From: Heloderma charlesbogerti
Lineage: Eukaryota; Chordata; Lepidosauria; Squamata; Helodermatidae
Length of the DNA: 64,000 bases
Direction of reading: 5' to 3'
Assembly: GCA_026122225.1 (NCBI GenBank)
Contig: JANEZZ010002658.1
Coordinates: 1-64,000 of the forward strand
Shown here in pieces: positions 33,126 to 42,119 of the stretch; position 1 is the first letter of the stretch, and each line of letters begins with the position of its first letter. Position numbers and translations under genes: made by a program. Below the pieces are notes generated by a model. That model was not told the origin of the DNA, made no database searches, and saw nothing but the letters and a program-made list of their open reading frames with translations.

Positions 33126-33437
33126 CGCACGTGTGTGTGTGCCTGACCATGAGAAGGTAGTGAAACTTACTCATGAGCAGGAATTCCTATCCACCAAAGT
33201 AACTCTTCCCTAAAGATAAGAAGGCCACTGTGCTGATAAGACTGTTGCTGAGTACTAATTAGTTTCTGAGCATGTGAGGTGTGTTTTCTGTGTTCTCCAA
33301 CTTTCAGTTTGTATAAATGCAACCTGTTTTCTTTTTTTGGAGGGAGACACAGTTTCATCTGTCTCTCCCACAGCTGTGATGTGCTTTAATAAATTTCTGA
33401 CTGTTCAACCTAACCTGCCTTGGATATTTCCTTAACA
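33028..33437 (+). repeat. Endogenous retrovirus LTR
   Basis: Begins TG and ends cttaaca, with a TATA-like gtataaatgcaacctg at about 33309, a poly(A) signal aataaa at about 33389 and ctctcccacagctgtgatg before it. It is homologous along its length to 50280-50665 in the opposite orientation. A GT/GC alternating repeat has expanded inside it at 33089-33142. Confidence 0.75.
33089..33142 (+). repeat. (GT)n(GC)n alternating repeat inside the LTR
   Basis: About 27 alternating purine-pyrimidine dinucleotides, including gcgcgcgcgcacgtgtgt. The sister LTR has only agagaatgtgtatgtgtct at this point, so the expansion happened after insertion. Confidence 0.9.
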
Positions 33438-34002
33438 GGAGAATTTACGATTTATTCCTACTCTGCTTTCTGTTCTTTAACCAGTTATTGATCCATAAGA
33501 GGATGATTAGAAGCATAATAGAAATGGTGGCTAGCATTTTCCTCTCAACCAACCCCCCCCCCCAGTAATCATTGAGATTTTATATTTACCTAGTTGGCAG
33601 GCAGAGCTTAGGTAATTATGTTTGGTAGGTTTCTCGTTCTACCAAGATCTCTATGTTCAACCATGTTGAGATCTCACTGTTTATAGCATTCTGTCTAACA
33701 TTAGCTCCAGTTTCTTATCTTAAACATACCTGTCTATGCAGCTGGACTTAAACAGGAGTTTCAGACTGTCCATGACCTCAGGAGAGCCTTTCCCTAACAC
33801 AGCCATCTTTCAGCTATCTTCAGAATCACCCTTGCAAAGATCCATCCCCTCAGGGGGACAAAAGCTATTGACTTCCAAGAACTTACCAGCCCACCTGCAC
33901 AAGCTCCCTTACATCAGTTACAAGAACACAATTTTGCATTTTGCTAGCTCATACCACATGTAGGACAAATCACTTTGCAGTTACAGTTAGCACACATGGA
34001 TT

Positions 34003-34350
34003 CATAGAATCATAGAACAGTAGGGCTGGAAGGGGCCTACAAGGCCATCGAGTCCAACCCCCTGCTCAGTGCAGGAATCCAAGTCAGAGCATCCCCGACA
34101 GAGCATCCCCGTCAGAGCATCCCCGTCCAGCTTCATCTTGAATGCCTCCAATGTGGGAGAGCCCACTACCTCCATTGGCTACCTGACAATGTACAGGTAG
34201 ACAATGTCAATGTACAGGTAGACATTGTCTACCTGACAATTCACTACCTGAATTGGTTCCATTGTCGTATTGCTCTAACAGTCAGGAGGTTTCGCCTGAT
34301 GCTCAGCCGGAATCTGGCTTCCTGTAACTTGAGCCCATTATTCCATTATA
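34003..34350 (-). mobile_element. CR1 3' end with internal duplication and palindrome
   Basis: Minus-strand CR1 tail. The phrase agagcatccccg is repeated three times at about 34087-34128. A block at 34183-34250 repeats acctgacaatgtacaggtag in direct and inverted form, including the near-palindrome caggtagacattgtctacct. Confidence 0.8.
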
Positions 34351-34699
34351 TTATAACTAATAACACTGCTATGAAATACAATGTATGTTTGTCAACAATG
34401 GTGACAGCTGTTCTTGTTTTTTACTTCTGGCTTTCATGTGGGCATTGTTTGGGGAAAGCACATCCAGTGATCCTTGGGCAATCATTATTCTTGTGGGACT
34501 CTTGTGAGCAGCCAAGGGCCCAAATCTGTTTTGCACATGTGATCTGATCCCTGCAACTCTGGGATGGGACCAGGAGCATTGTTAGAATAGGGCCTGCCTG
34601 GGCACAGGCCCTGGATCTTTTGAGCTGTCCTAGTTGCCATTTGTTAACATTTTCCCATTGACTTGCATTGGAAAACAGAAATGGCCATAACTGTTTTTA

Positions 34700-35180
34700 T
34701 TTTGTATGATAAATAAATGAAATTTGGAGGACTGGTAGCCCCTATAGAGTTGATTGAAACTGCCCAATTTCATGCAGTTAGTTCCAGTGGTGTTTGTGCT
34801 AGTCACAGGTAAATATTGCTATTTTCAAGAAACTATCTCAAAGCAAAGAGCTATTTTTGGGGGGTGCTTCCACATAAGTGCATAGAGTTTGGGGACCTGG
34901 CAGTCCCTACAGAGCTGACTGAGCCTGCCAAAGTTCAGACAGGCCTAGTGGCTTTTGTGCTAGCCACAGGTAAAATTTGCTTTTTTCAAGAAAGTCTATC
35001 AAAGTTAAGAGCTATAGTGTTTTTTGTTCTTCCACATAAGTGCATGGAATTTGGGGACATAGCAGCCCCTATAGAGCTGACTGAACCTGCCAAATTTCAG
35101 ACAGTTGGGTCCAGTGGCTTTTGTACTAGTCATTTGTAAAGTTTCCTTTTCTCAAAGACTAAAACAAAAAGTAAAAACTT
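34700..35180 (+). repeat. Tandem repeat, unit about 163 bp, three copies
   Basis: Units carry tttgg(gg)gac(c/a)tggcag(c/t)cccta(t/c)agag(c/t)tga; the anchor falls at 34724, 34888 and 35050. A 107-codon frame (34816-35139) crosses two units and shows the duplication as HKCIEFGDLA and HKCMEFGDIA. The family is unknown to me, and its coding nature is doubtful. Confidence 0.75.
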
Positions 35181-35373
35181 TCAAGCCTCACAGGGGATTA
35201 GAGATCCTAATCAGAAGGTGTTTAAGGTGATCATTAGGAGGTCAGTACCCCTAATCTCTGGTGTTTGTTTTTGAGGTGCAAAAACCTATCTTCTCCTTTT
35301 CTGCTCTTACATGTCCGCTGTTGGGAGCTTGCTTGCAATGAAATTTTGAATAGGGAGAGGGAAGGGAAGAAAT

Positions 35374-35755
35374 GTGGGAATGCTGTGGACATAATATACC
35401 TCAAATTCAGCAAAGCTTTCGACAAAGTACTCCATAATATCCTGATGAGCAAACTAGCTCAAAGTAGTCTAGATGAAACAACGATCAGGTGGATCCACAG
35501 TTGGCTACAGAATCAGACTCAAAGGGTGCTTATCAGTGGGACCTTCTCAAACTGGGGAGAGGTAACGAGTGGGATACCACAGGGCCCAGTGCTCTTCAAC
35601 ATTTTTATTAATGACTTGGAGGAGGAGGTGCAGGGAATGCTGATCAAATTTGCAGATGGCACAAAATTGGGCAGGATAGCTAATACTTTGGAAGACAGAA
35701 ACAAAATTCAAAGCAGACTGGAGCTCTGGGCAGAAAATAAAATAAACATCCATTT
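35374..35755 (+). mobile_element. CR1 RT fragment
   Basis: Plus-strand CR1 from GNAVDIIYLKFSKAFDKV through a SGIPQG block lacking SVLG, then FADGTKL (the second catalytic Asp changed to Gly) to WAENK. Both ends truncated; dead copy. Confidence 0.85.
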
Positions 35756-35884
35756 TTATGAAGAGTTACTGGAGGATGGTAGGATGAGGAGGGATGGTTG
35801 CATGGAGGGGAATAGAATTGGTAGGGGGAGAATGTAAGTGCTCAGTGGTGAAAGAAAAGCATTCTGCATATGCTCAGAGGCACT

Positions 35885-36035
35885 CTATGTCTAAGAACAT
35901 AAGAAGAGCTGTGCTGCATCAGACCAAGGTCTATCTAATCCAGCATTCTGTTTACACAGTGGCCAACCAGATGCCAATGGGAAATCCACAAGCAGGACAT
36001 GAGTGCAATAGCACCTTCCTAACCTTGTTCCCCTG
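35885..36035 (-). mobile_element. 3' end of an older CR1 subfamily
   Basis: Reads aagaacataagaagagctgt, cagaccaaggtctatctaat and cagtggccaaccagatgcca. This is the same terminus as 50113-50825 (minus) and the end of 58790-59605 (plus). Confidence 0.75.
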
Positions 36036-36709
36036 CTGCTAACATTGGTGAAATGTAAATCAATGCTACTCATTCTAAATTTGCATGCATGTATATCCTT
36101 CAGAACCCTTCATGGATCACTGCCTTGCTGTGGCAAAGGGGCTTGCGTAACTCAGTGAAGCCATAAGCTGTGCTGTGCAAGGCCACCCAAGACGGTCAGG
36201 TCATGGCAGAGAGTTCTGACAAAATGTGGTCCACTGGAGAAGGAAATGGCAACCCACTCCAGTATTCTTGCCAAGAAAACCCCATGGAACGTATCACAAG
36301 GCTAAAAGAGATGACGCCGGAAGATGAGCCCCTCAGGTCGGAAGGTGTCCAATATACTACTGGGGAAGAGCAGAGGGTATTTCCAAGTAGCGCCAGAAAG
36401 AGTGAAGCGGCTGGGCCAAAGCCGAAAGGACACTCAGCTGGGGATATGTCTGGTGGTGAAAAGAAAATCCGATGCCGTAAAGAACAATATTGTTTAGGAA
36501 CCTGGAATGTCAGATCAATGAATCAAGGTAAGCTGGAGGTGGTCAAACATGAGATGGCAAGATTGAGCATCTTGGGAATCAGCGAACTAAAATGGACAAG
36601 CATGGGTGAATTTAATTCAGGTGACCATTATATCTACTACTGTGGGCAAGAATCCCTTAGAAGAAATGGAGTAGCACTCATAGTCAACAAAAGGGTGGGA
36701 AAAGCAGTA

Positions 36710-37050
36710 AAGGTAAAGGTGTCCCCAACCAGTCGTGTCTGACTCTAGGGTGCGGTGCTCATCCCCGTTTCTAAGCCGAAGAGCCAGCGCTGTCCGAAGA
36801 CGCTTCCGTGGTCATGTGGCCGGCATGACTGAACACCGAGGTGCACAGAACGCTGTTACCTTTCCCGCAGAGGCGGTACCTATTTATCTACTTGCAATTT
36901 CTTGCTTTCGAACTGCTAGGTTGGCAGGAGCTGGGACTGAAGACAGGAGTTCACTCTGTCACGCAGCACTCGGGTCTCGAACTGCTGACCTGCCGACCTT
37001 CCAGTCTGCAGTTCAGCGTCTTAACCACGAAGCTACCGCGGCCCTAAAAA
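36710..37050 (-). mobile_element. Sauria-type tRNA-derived SINE inside BovB
   Basis: Minus-strand SINE. The head has pol III boxes (gtagcttcgtggttaagacg and agcagttcgagacccg in minus sense) and the 3' end has two ACCTTT units. Flanked by a 13-bp target-site duplication gggaaaagcagta at 36697-36709 and 37051-37063. Sauria SINEs share their 3' end with BovB, which mobilises them; here one sits within a BovB. Confidence 0.85.
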
Positions 37051-37380
37051 GGGAAAAGCAGTACTGGGGTACAATCTCAAAGCGATAGAATGATCTCAGT
37101 ACGAATCCAAGGCAAACCATTCAACATCACAGTAATTCAAGTCTATGCCCCAACCACTGAGGGCGAAGAAGCTGAGGTTGATCGGTTCTATGAAGACCTA
37201 CAACACCTTCTAGAACTAACACCAACAAAAGATGTCCTCTTCATCATAGGGGATTGGAATGCTAAAGTAGGAAGTCAAGAAATCACCAGGATAACAGGCA
37301 AGCATGGCCTTGGTGTACAAAATGAAGCAGGACAAAAGCTAATAGAGTTTTGCCAAGAGAACACGCTGATCATAGCAAAT

Positions 37381-37637
37381 GTATTTATTTTATTTATTTA
37401 TTGCATTTATACCCCGCCTTTCTCCCTCTCACAAGGAACTCAAGGCGGCTTACATTATCCTCCTCCTCACCGTTGTATCCTCACAACAACAACCCTGTGA
37501 GGTAGGTTGGGCTGAGAGTCTGTGACTGGCCCAAAGTCACCCAGTGAGCTTCCATGGCCAAGTGGGGACTAGAACCCAGATCTCCCAGCTCCCAGTCCGT
37601 CACTTTCACCACTACACTACACTGGCTCTCACTACAC
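37381..37637 (-). mobile_element. tRNA-derived SINE (second family) inside BovB
   Basis: Minus sense: head tgtagtgtagtggtgaaagt with a B-box-like gggttctagtccccac, core cactgggtgactttgggcca, ggttgttgttgtgaggatac, and tail gccgccttgagttccttgtg ending in (aaat)n. Same family as 58519-58763. It breaks the BovB endonuclease before the TLFQQ-like block. Confidence 0.8.
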
Positions 37638-37777
37638 TCTTTTCCAACAGCACAAGAGGCGACTCTACACATGGACATCACCAGATGGTCAATATCGAAA
37701 TCAGATTGATTATGTCCTTTGCAGCCAAAGATGGAGAAGCTCTATACAGTCAGTAAAAACAAGACCTGGAGCTGACT

Positions 37778-39180
37778 GTGGCTCAGATCATGAGCTGCTT
37801 CTTATTTCGGCTTAAATTGAAGCACGTAGGGAAAACCACTAAACCATTCAGGTATGACCTAAATCATATCCCTTATGAATACACAGTGGAGGTGAGGAAT
37901 AGATTTAAGGGATTAGACCTGACAGACAGAGTGCCTGAGGAACTATGGACGGAGGTCCGTAACATTGTTCAGGAGGCAGCAACTCAATCCATCCCAAAGA
38001 AAAAGAAATGCAAGAAAGCCAAGAGGCTGTCTGATGAGGCTGTACAAGTAGCTGAGGAAAGAAGGGAAGCGAAAAGCAAGGGAGAAAGGGGAAGATATAC
38101 CCAACTGAATGCAGAGTTCCAGAGAATAGCAAGGAGAGACTAGAAGGCCTTAAATGAACAATGCAAAGAAATTGAAGAAAACAACAGAATGGGAAAGACT
38201 AGACATCTCTTCAAGAAAATCAGAGATATCAAGGGAACGTTTTGTGCAAAGACGGGCATGATAAAGGACAAAGAAGGCAGGGACCTAACAGAAGCAGATG
38301 AGATTAAGAAGAGGTGGCAAGAATACACAGAACAACTATACAGGAAAGATCTGAATGTCCCTGATAGCCATGATAGTGCGGTCACTGAAATTGAGCTGGA
38401 TATCCTCGAGAGTGAAGTCAAGTGGGACTTAGGAAGCATTACTAACAACAAAGCTAGCGGAGATGACAGTATTCCAGCGGAGTTATTTAAAATCCTAAAA
38501 GATGATGCTGTTAAAGTGCTGCACTCAATATGCCAACAAATTTGGAACACTCAGCAGTGGCCACAAGAATGGAAAAGGTCAGTTTACATTCCAATTCCAA
38601 AGAAGGGCAATGCCAAAGAATGTTCAAACTACCGTACAATTGCACTAATTTCACATGCCAGCAAGGTGATGCTAAAAATCCTACAAGCTAGGCTTCAGCA
38701 GTATGCGAACCGAGAACTACCGGAAGTACAAGCTGGGTTCCGAAGAGGCAGAGGAACTAGAGATCAAATTGCCAACTTTCGCTGGATCATGGAGAAAGCA
38801 AGAGAATGCCAGAAAAATGTATATTTCTGCTTCATTGACTACGCTAAAGACTTTGATTGTGTGGATCACAACAAATTGTGGCAAATTCTGAAAGAGATTG
38901 GGGTACCAGACCACCTTACCTGTCTCCTGAGAAACCTGTACGAGGGTCAAGAAGCAACAGTAAGAACCGGACATGGAACAACTGATTGGTTCCAAATTGG
39001 GAAAGGAGTACGACAAGGCTGCATATTGTCACCCTGCTTATTTAACTTATATGCAGAGTACATCATGAGAAACGCCGGGTTGGATGAATCACAGGTCGGA
39101 ATTAAGATTGCCGGGAGAATTATCAACAACCTCAGATACGCAGACGATACCACCCTAATGGCAGAAAGTGAAGAGGATTT
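37778..39180 (+). pseudogene. BovB reverse transcriptase region
   Basis: Frames 37778-38143 and 38189-39180 together cover the RT from KHVGKTTKPFRYDLN to RYADDTTLMAESEED. The stop TAG at 38141 lies between them. The catalytic YADD is intact. The C-terminal part follows the CR1 insertion at 40373-40882. Confidence 0.88.
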
Positions 39181-39183
39181 TCG

Positions 39184-39187
39184 CTTG

Positions 39188-39226
<39 letters not shown>

Positions 39227-39228
39227 TC
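39184..39228 (+). repeat. (CTTT)n microsatellite at the CR1/BovB boundary
   Basis: About ten ttctttc units lie between the BovB break (gaagaggatttt) and the CR1 start (tttcgacaaagagcccc). Confidence 0.9.
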
Positions 39229-40358
39229 GACAAAGAGCCCCATGATATCCTGATGAGCAAACTAGCTCGAAGTGGGCTAGATAAAACAACGATCCAGTGG
39301 ATCCACAGTTGGCTACAGAATCGGACTCAGAGAGTGCTCACTAATGGGACCTTCTCAAACTGGGGAGAGGTAACGAGTGGGGTACCACAGGGCTCAGTCC
39401 TGGGCCCAGTGCTCCTCAACATTTGTATTAAGGACTTGGAGGAGGAGGTGCAAGGAATGCTGATCAAATTTGCAGATGACACAAAATTGGGCGGGATAGC
39501 TAATACTTTGGAAGACAGAAACAAAATTCAACGTGATCTGGATAGGCTGGAGCGCTGGGCAGAAAACAACAGAATGACATTTAATAGGGATAAATGCCAA
39601 GTTCTGAACCTAGGAAAAAGAAACCAAATGCACAGTTACAAGATGGGGGATACGTGGCTCAACCACACTACAAGCGAGAAAGATCTTGGAATTGTTGTCG
39701 ATCACAAGTTAAATATGAGCCAACAATGTGATGTGGCTGCAAAAAAGGCAAATGCTCTTTTGGGCTGCATTCATAGAAGCATAGCTTCCAAATCCCAGGA
39801 AGTCCTAGTTCCCCTCTACTCAGCACTGGTTAGGCCTCATCTGGAGTACTGTGTCCAGTTCTGGGCACCACACTTTAAGAAGGATGCAGACAAACTGGAG
39901 AGGGTTCAGAGGAGGGCAACAAAGATGATCAGGGGACTGGAAACAAAGCCCTATGAAGAGAGACTGAAAGCAGTGGGCATGTTTAGCCTTGAGAAGAGAA
40001 GACTGAGGGGAGATATGATAGCACTCTTCAAGTACTTGAAAGGTTGTCCCAGAGAGGAAGGCCAGGATCTCTTCTTGATCATCCCAGAGTGCAGGACACG
40101 GAATAATGGGCTCAAGTTACAGGAAGCCAGATTCCGGCTGAACATCAGGAAAAACTTCCTGAGTGTCAGAGCAATACGACAATGGAACCAATTACCTGGG
40201 GAGGTGGTGGGCTCTCCCACACTGGAGGCCTTCAAGACGAGGCTGGACAGCCATTTGTCAGGGATGCTCTGACTTGGATTCCTGCATTGAGCAGGGGGTT
40301 GGGCTCGATGGCCTTGGAGGCCCCTTCCAACCCTACTATTCTATGATTCTATGCTAGG
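39229..40358 (+). mobile_element. CR1 LINE inserted in BovB
   Basis: 5'-truncated CR1 with a 339-codon open frame (39253-40272) from MSKLARSGLD through SGVPQGSVLGPVLL, FADDTKL and the C-terminus, then the 3' UTR and tail. aggat occurs at both edges of the BovB (about 39175 and 40356), a possible short target-site duplication. Confidence 0.9.
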
Positions 40359-41172
40359 ATCTAAAGAGCCTCTTGTTGAGGGTGAAAGAGGAGAGTGCAA
40401 AAGCTGGTTTGAAACTCAACATTAAAAAAACCAAGATCATGGCATCTGGCCCCATCACTTCCTGGCATATAGAAGGGGAAGAAATGGAAGCAGTGACAGA
40501 TTTTATTTTCTTGGGCTCCAAGATCACCGCAGACAGTGACTGTAGCCATGAAGTTAAAAGACGCTTGCTCCTTGGGAGGAAAGCTATGGCAAACCTAGAC
40601 AGCATAGTAAGATGCAGAGACATCACCTTGCTGACAAAGGTCCGTCTAATCAAAGCTGTGGTTTTCCCAGTAGTAACATATGGCTGTGAGAGCTGGACTA
40701 TAAGGAAGGCTGAGCGCCAAAGAATTGATGCTTTCGAACTGTGGTGCTGGAGAAGACTCTTACGAGTCCCCTGGACTGCAAGGAGGTCAAATCAGTCCAC
40801 CCTAAAGGAAATCAGCCCTGAGTGCTCATTGGAAGGACAGATACTGAAGCTGAAGCTCAAATATTTTGGCCACCTAACATGAAGAGAAAACTCTCTGGAA
40901 AAGACCCTGATGCTGGGAAAGACTGAAGGCAAAAGGAGAAGGGGATGGCAGAGGATAAGATGGCCAGATAGCATCACTGATGCAATTAATATGGACTTGA
41001 GCACGCTCCGGGAGAGAGCGCAGGACAGGAAGGCCTGGCGTGCTATGTTCCATGAGGTCACGAAGAGTCGGACATGACTGAACGACTGAACAACAACATA
41101 TCCTTCAGAAACTTTGCAGGTTTCTTGCCTGGGGGACACCTCTAATGACCTGTACATTTTCATACAAATTAA
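39974..41172 (+). repeat. Segment duplicated in inverted orientation at 17481-18679
   Basis: 1199 bases covering the CR1 3' end, the CR1/BovB junction, the BovB 3' end and about 74 bases of the flanking degenerate repeat. Because the flank continues naturally here into related units (41173-41650), this copy is the likely source. Confidence 0.85.
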
Positions 41173-41660
41173 CCCAAAAACAACTGGGGAAGGGGTAGAG
41201 GGAATTGAAAGCAAATCACTCCCTCCTCCAAATCGGAGAACTCCCTTCTACATGAACTGCTGCACCTATCCTTCTGAAACTTTGCTGGTTTCTTACTTAG
41301 GGGCAACTCTAGGCTGTCTGTAATTTTCAGAACAATGGTCCACAAGGTAAATAGGGAGATATGTCCTCTTTTGGAGACCTCAAAATGTCAAGGCCATCAT
41401 TGCACAAAAATCCTTGTGGCAATCATTCTGAAATTTGGCAGACATGATCTCCTCTGATGGGGCAATGAATCCTGAAATTTTTATCTAATTCTTCCAAGTA
41501 ATAAAAATGTTATTGGCAATTCCCTTAAAAAAAAATCAAAATATAAATGCTGCACCTATTTTACTGATATTGGGCAGGTGTAATCCCCTTCTAGGGGGCT
41601 ACTATGCCTGAAGTTGTCATCCAGTCCTGACCAAGAGAAAAAGGTTACAGGGTTGTTGTT
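41099..41660 (+). repeat. Degenerate tandem repeat into which BovB inserted
   Basis: Loosely repeated phrases: tatccttcagaaactttgca (41100), tatccttctgaaactttgct (41268), cattctgaaatttggcagac (about 41424), and tgctgcacctat preceding two of them. Spacing is about 150-170 bases, and it is diverged. Confidence 0.5.
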
Positions 41661-42119
41661 TTTCTAATTTCCCATGGTAGCCAACAGGAGCCTAAAGCCT
41701 CATTTTTCCAAACCTTGACTCAGGTTTGGTGCTGAGCTGAAGCGGTCCGACAATAAATTGGCCCGAGCAGAAGTGGGATGTTTTCCAAACTGCTGAACTG
41801 GGGTCTGAGCTGAAGTGGGGTGGGGGTCAGTGCACACTTCTTATGCATGTATGTATGTAATCTATACACACATGCAAGCACACCACATGCACATGCACAT
41901 GCACCACACACACACACACGCACACTAGAGGTGTGCTTAGACTTGGATATTATACATGCAAATTTGTGTTATTGGCCTGTGCCCCGGATCTTTCAAGAAC
42001 TTAGCAATTCCCCTGGATGGGGCGATGACATCACTGGCTGACCCATACCCTCCCCCCACCCCCTATCTGGACGGACCCCCCTCTTTCCTAGATCAAGCTG
42101 TGGCTGCAGCTAGCCTGTT
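41661..42119. other. Unassigned stretch with CA repeat
   Basis: Contains a CA-rich microsatellite at 41868-41926 (acatgcacatgcaccacaca). No gene is evident. Confidence 0.5.

Larger units (their letters stand above)
36106..41098 (+). mobile_element. Near-complete BovB (RTE) LINE with nested insertions
   Basis: Starts at the typical cttcatggatcactgccttg and ends at gactgaacgactgaacaac. The endonuclease (GTWNVRS, ISELKWT, VIQVYAPT, IIGDWNAKVG, NQIDYVLCSQ, GSDHELL) and the reverse transcriptase (IPKKGNAKECSNYR, QAGFRRGRGTRDQ, FIDYAKDFDCVDH, KGVRQGCILSPCLF, RYADDTTLMAE) are recognisable. It is dead: one frameshift near 37800, a TAG at 38141, two SINE insertions in the endonuclease, and a (CTTT)n plus CR1 insertion after the YADD block. 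BovB is known for horizontal transfer among squamates, ruminants and others. Confidence 0.92.

Noticed and set aside
34816..35139. 107-codon frame as a gene
   Set aside because: It spans units of a 163-bp tandem repeat, and the apparent residue conservation follows from the duplication.
36710..37050. tRNA gene suggested by A and B boxes
   Set aside because: The boxes belong to a tRNA-derived SINE with an ACCTTT tail and a 13-bp target-site duplication. No cloverleaf with a proper acceptor stem was seen. The same applies to 37381-37637 and 58519-58763.
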